DNA from: JAVJST01 sp965229715
GTDB lineage: Bacteria > Pseudomonadota > Alphaproteobacteria > Rhodospirillales > Casp-alpha2
DNA length: 64,000 bases
Direction of reading: 5' to 3'
NCBI GenBank assembly: GCA_965229715.1
Contig: CBDDJL010000002.1
Coordinates: 1,736,001 to 1,800,000, forward strand
In this document: one piece after another, positions 62,993 to 64,000 of the stretch
How positions within the stretch are numbered: position 1 is the first letter of the stretch
Layout: each line of letters starts with the position of its first letter
Translations under genes and position numbers: made by a program
The notes under the pieces: model-generated
The model's database searches: none
What the model was told of the DNA's origin: nothing
Seen by the model: only the letters and a program-made list of their open reading frames with translations

Positions 62993-63922
62993 TCAAACGG
63001 CGTTGCTCAGATAGCGCTGTCGCCTCTTTGCCAGGGCATCGGTGTCGGCGGCCAGTTCCTCGACGGCGACCCAGCGGTTCCAGTCATCGGCAATCGACCA
63101 ATCCTTTTCGTCGATCCGGCAGTCCGGAAGACGATAGTGGAACGCCGGTCGCGCGTTGATACGCGGGTCATCGACCTGGCGGGTAACGCGGTCTTCATCG
63201 ATGTGCGCGAACAGCGGCAACATGTCGAGATCGTAGTTGCGCCCATCGTTGGCGGCGATGTAGTCGTCGATCAGGGCTTCCTGATCCGGCATGTAATCGT
63301 CGGCCATGATGCGGCGGCAATATTCGGTCTCATAAGGTTCCGCCCAGCCAAGCAGCGTTCGCGACGGATCCGGGCGAATGGCCTGGCGGATTTCCGCATT
63401 CATGGCGACAAATGCCTGGAGCACGCGGATCAGGTAGCCGGCATCCAAGTCGGCGGCCTCGGGATTGAGATGAACGCCAAACGCAAAAAGCGGGTTTTTC
63501 ATGGTGCCGAGGGCGCCCGCCTCTCGAAGCGCATCCGTCGCCCGGTCTACGAGCGGTAGCAGATCGAGTGTCAGCGGCGACGTGATCACTTCATAGGGCA
63601 CCACCGCTTGGGCGACATCGCCGAGCAACTTGCGTGCCTGGCCGACGGTCGAGGACTCGTCGTCCTTGGCATGGGCGTACTTCGTATCGAGCTCGACTTC
63701 CAAATCGCCGAGTTCGGAACCCTCTATAACGTAGCGGTGAGGCGACCGCTCGCGCTGCGTGCCGCCGAGCGCAGAGGTCAACGCGCGGCATGCCTCACGC
63801 CCCCGGAGGCCGGCGAACTCGATCTCGACACCGACATGGCGCGGCTTGCCGTCAGCCGTCGACTTTTCAGGCGGTTGCGCGTAACTCATAGCGGGATTGG
63901 ACACCACGATTGATGCGGACAC
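62993..63922 (-). CDS. Amidoligase (COOH-NH2 ligase, ATP-grasp-like)
   Basis: The 309-aa protein starts (GTG 63922; an ATG at 63889 is possible) and carries the amidoligase signatures: HVGVEIEFAGLRGREACRAL, ELGDLEVELDTKYAH, VPYEVITSPLTLDLLPLVDR and FAFGVHLNPEAAD. These proteins join an amine to a carboxylate with ATP, like glutamine synthetase relatives, and often sit beside a C26/GAT hydrolase. The product is unknown; gamma-glutamyl polyamines or peptides are candidates. The last 78 bases of the window hold no gene start. Confidence 0.85.
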   Translation of the reverse strand: MSASIVVSNPAMSYAQPPEKSTADGKPRHVGVEIEFAGLRGREACRALTSALGGTQRERSPHRYVIEGSELGDLEVELDTKYAHAKDDESSTVGQARKLLGDVAQAVVPYEVITSPLTLDLLPLVDRATDALREAGALGTMKNPLFAFGVHLNPEAADLDAGYLIRVLQAFVAMNAEIRQAIRPDPSRTLLGWAEPYETEYCRRIMADDYMPDQEALIDDYIAANDGRNYDLDMLPLFAHIDEDRVTRQVDDPRINARPAFHYRLPDCRIDEKDWSIADDWNRWVAVEELAADTDALAKRRQRYLSNAV

Positions 63923-64000
63923 AAGACGCCTGAAATGGTGTTTCCGTTGGCCCAGCGCAAGGTCGGAGCGTTTACGTAGATTGCCGTATAAATCGATGGA

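Overview
The window is chromosomal DNA of a GC-rich alphaproteobacterium, probably Rhodospirillales-like. It carries a complete rRNA operon in the usual alphaproteobacterial order (16S, tRNA-Ile, tRNA-Ala, 23S, 5S, tRNA-fMet). Its gene families (DUF1127, CocE/NonD hydrolases, MttB-like methyltransferases, GMC dehydrogenases, a dipeptide ABC transporter) suit a metabolically versatile aerobic heterotroph. The genus cannot be named from the sequence alone.

Layout. (1) 0-6.8 kb: the 3' end of thiD, a MocR-type regulator, and a same-strand run on the other side of its promoter (DUF1127 protein, threonine-dehydratase-like enzyme, AlaX editing protein, PhzF-like protein, GNAT acetyltransferase), then a lipoprotein with SHOCT-like and SPOR segments. 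(2) 6.8-13.2 kb: the rrn operon, whose spacers hold a family of CACAAAAC/GTTTTGTG hairpins, a 25-bp copy of the tRNA-Ala 3' end followed by a terminator-like hairpin, and a 19-bp copy of the tRNA-fMet 5' end. (3) 13.1-33.8 kb: a probable integrative element in tRNA-fMet. It has a large serine recombinase whose C terminus is read antisense through the tRNA, a small gene and an HTH excisionase-like gene, a recombinase remnant without its catalytic domain, a DUF2235 hydrolase, and an IS3-family insertion that cut a heavy-metal-associated gene. The cargo follows: mercury-type merR with a mer operator, a CDF transporter with its own MerR, multicopper oxidase, DUF411 protein, two cytochromes c, CcdA-like and two TlpA/DsbE-like thiol proteins, Cox11, SCO and several small Met- or Cys-rich envelope proteins. 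A VirD4/TraG-like ATPase lies just inside the proposed right end, where 12 bp of the tRNA 3' half recur.

(4) 33.9-47.9 kb: a catabolic locus with a YtcJ-like amidohydrolase, an XRE-family regulator beside a palindrome, and a same-strand run of two tandem CocE/NonD hydrolases, an oligopeptide-type ABC transporter (binding protein, two permeases, one fused double ATPase), a 2-oxoglutarate/Fe(II) oxygenase and an alpha/beta hydrolase. It looks built for uptake and hydrolysis of an unidentified amide or ester compound. (5) 47.9-50.7 kb: an intact IS1182-family element with 18-bp inverted repeats and a 4-bp target duplication, then abutting fragments of an AraC-type regulator and an HlyD-type adaptor. 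(6) 50.8-53.4 kb: a tungsten aldehyde:ferredoxin oxidoreductase operon with ferredoxin and MoaD-like protein. (7) 53.6-64 kb: LysR regulator and divergent MttB-family methyltransferase, ketopantoate-reductase-like protein, DAO-type oxidase, HAD phosphatase, GMC dehydrogenase, two small proteins, and a class I glutamine-amidotransferase-like hydrolase paired with an amidoligase.

The most unusual content is the proposed tRNA-fMet element: it joins copper oxidation, cytochrome c, thiol exchange and the CuA/CuB assembly factors Cox11 and SCO, with no oxidase subunit in the window. All family assignments come from reading motifs and translated sequence; no database search was run.
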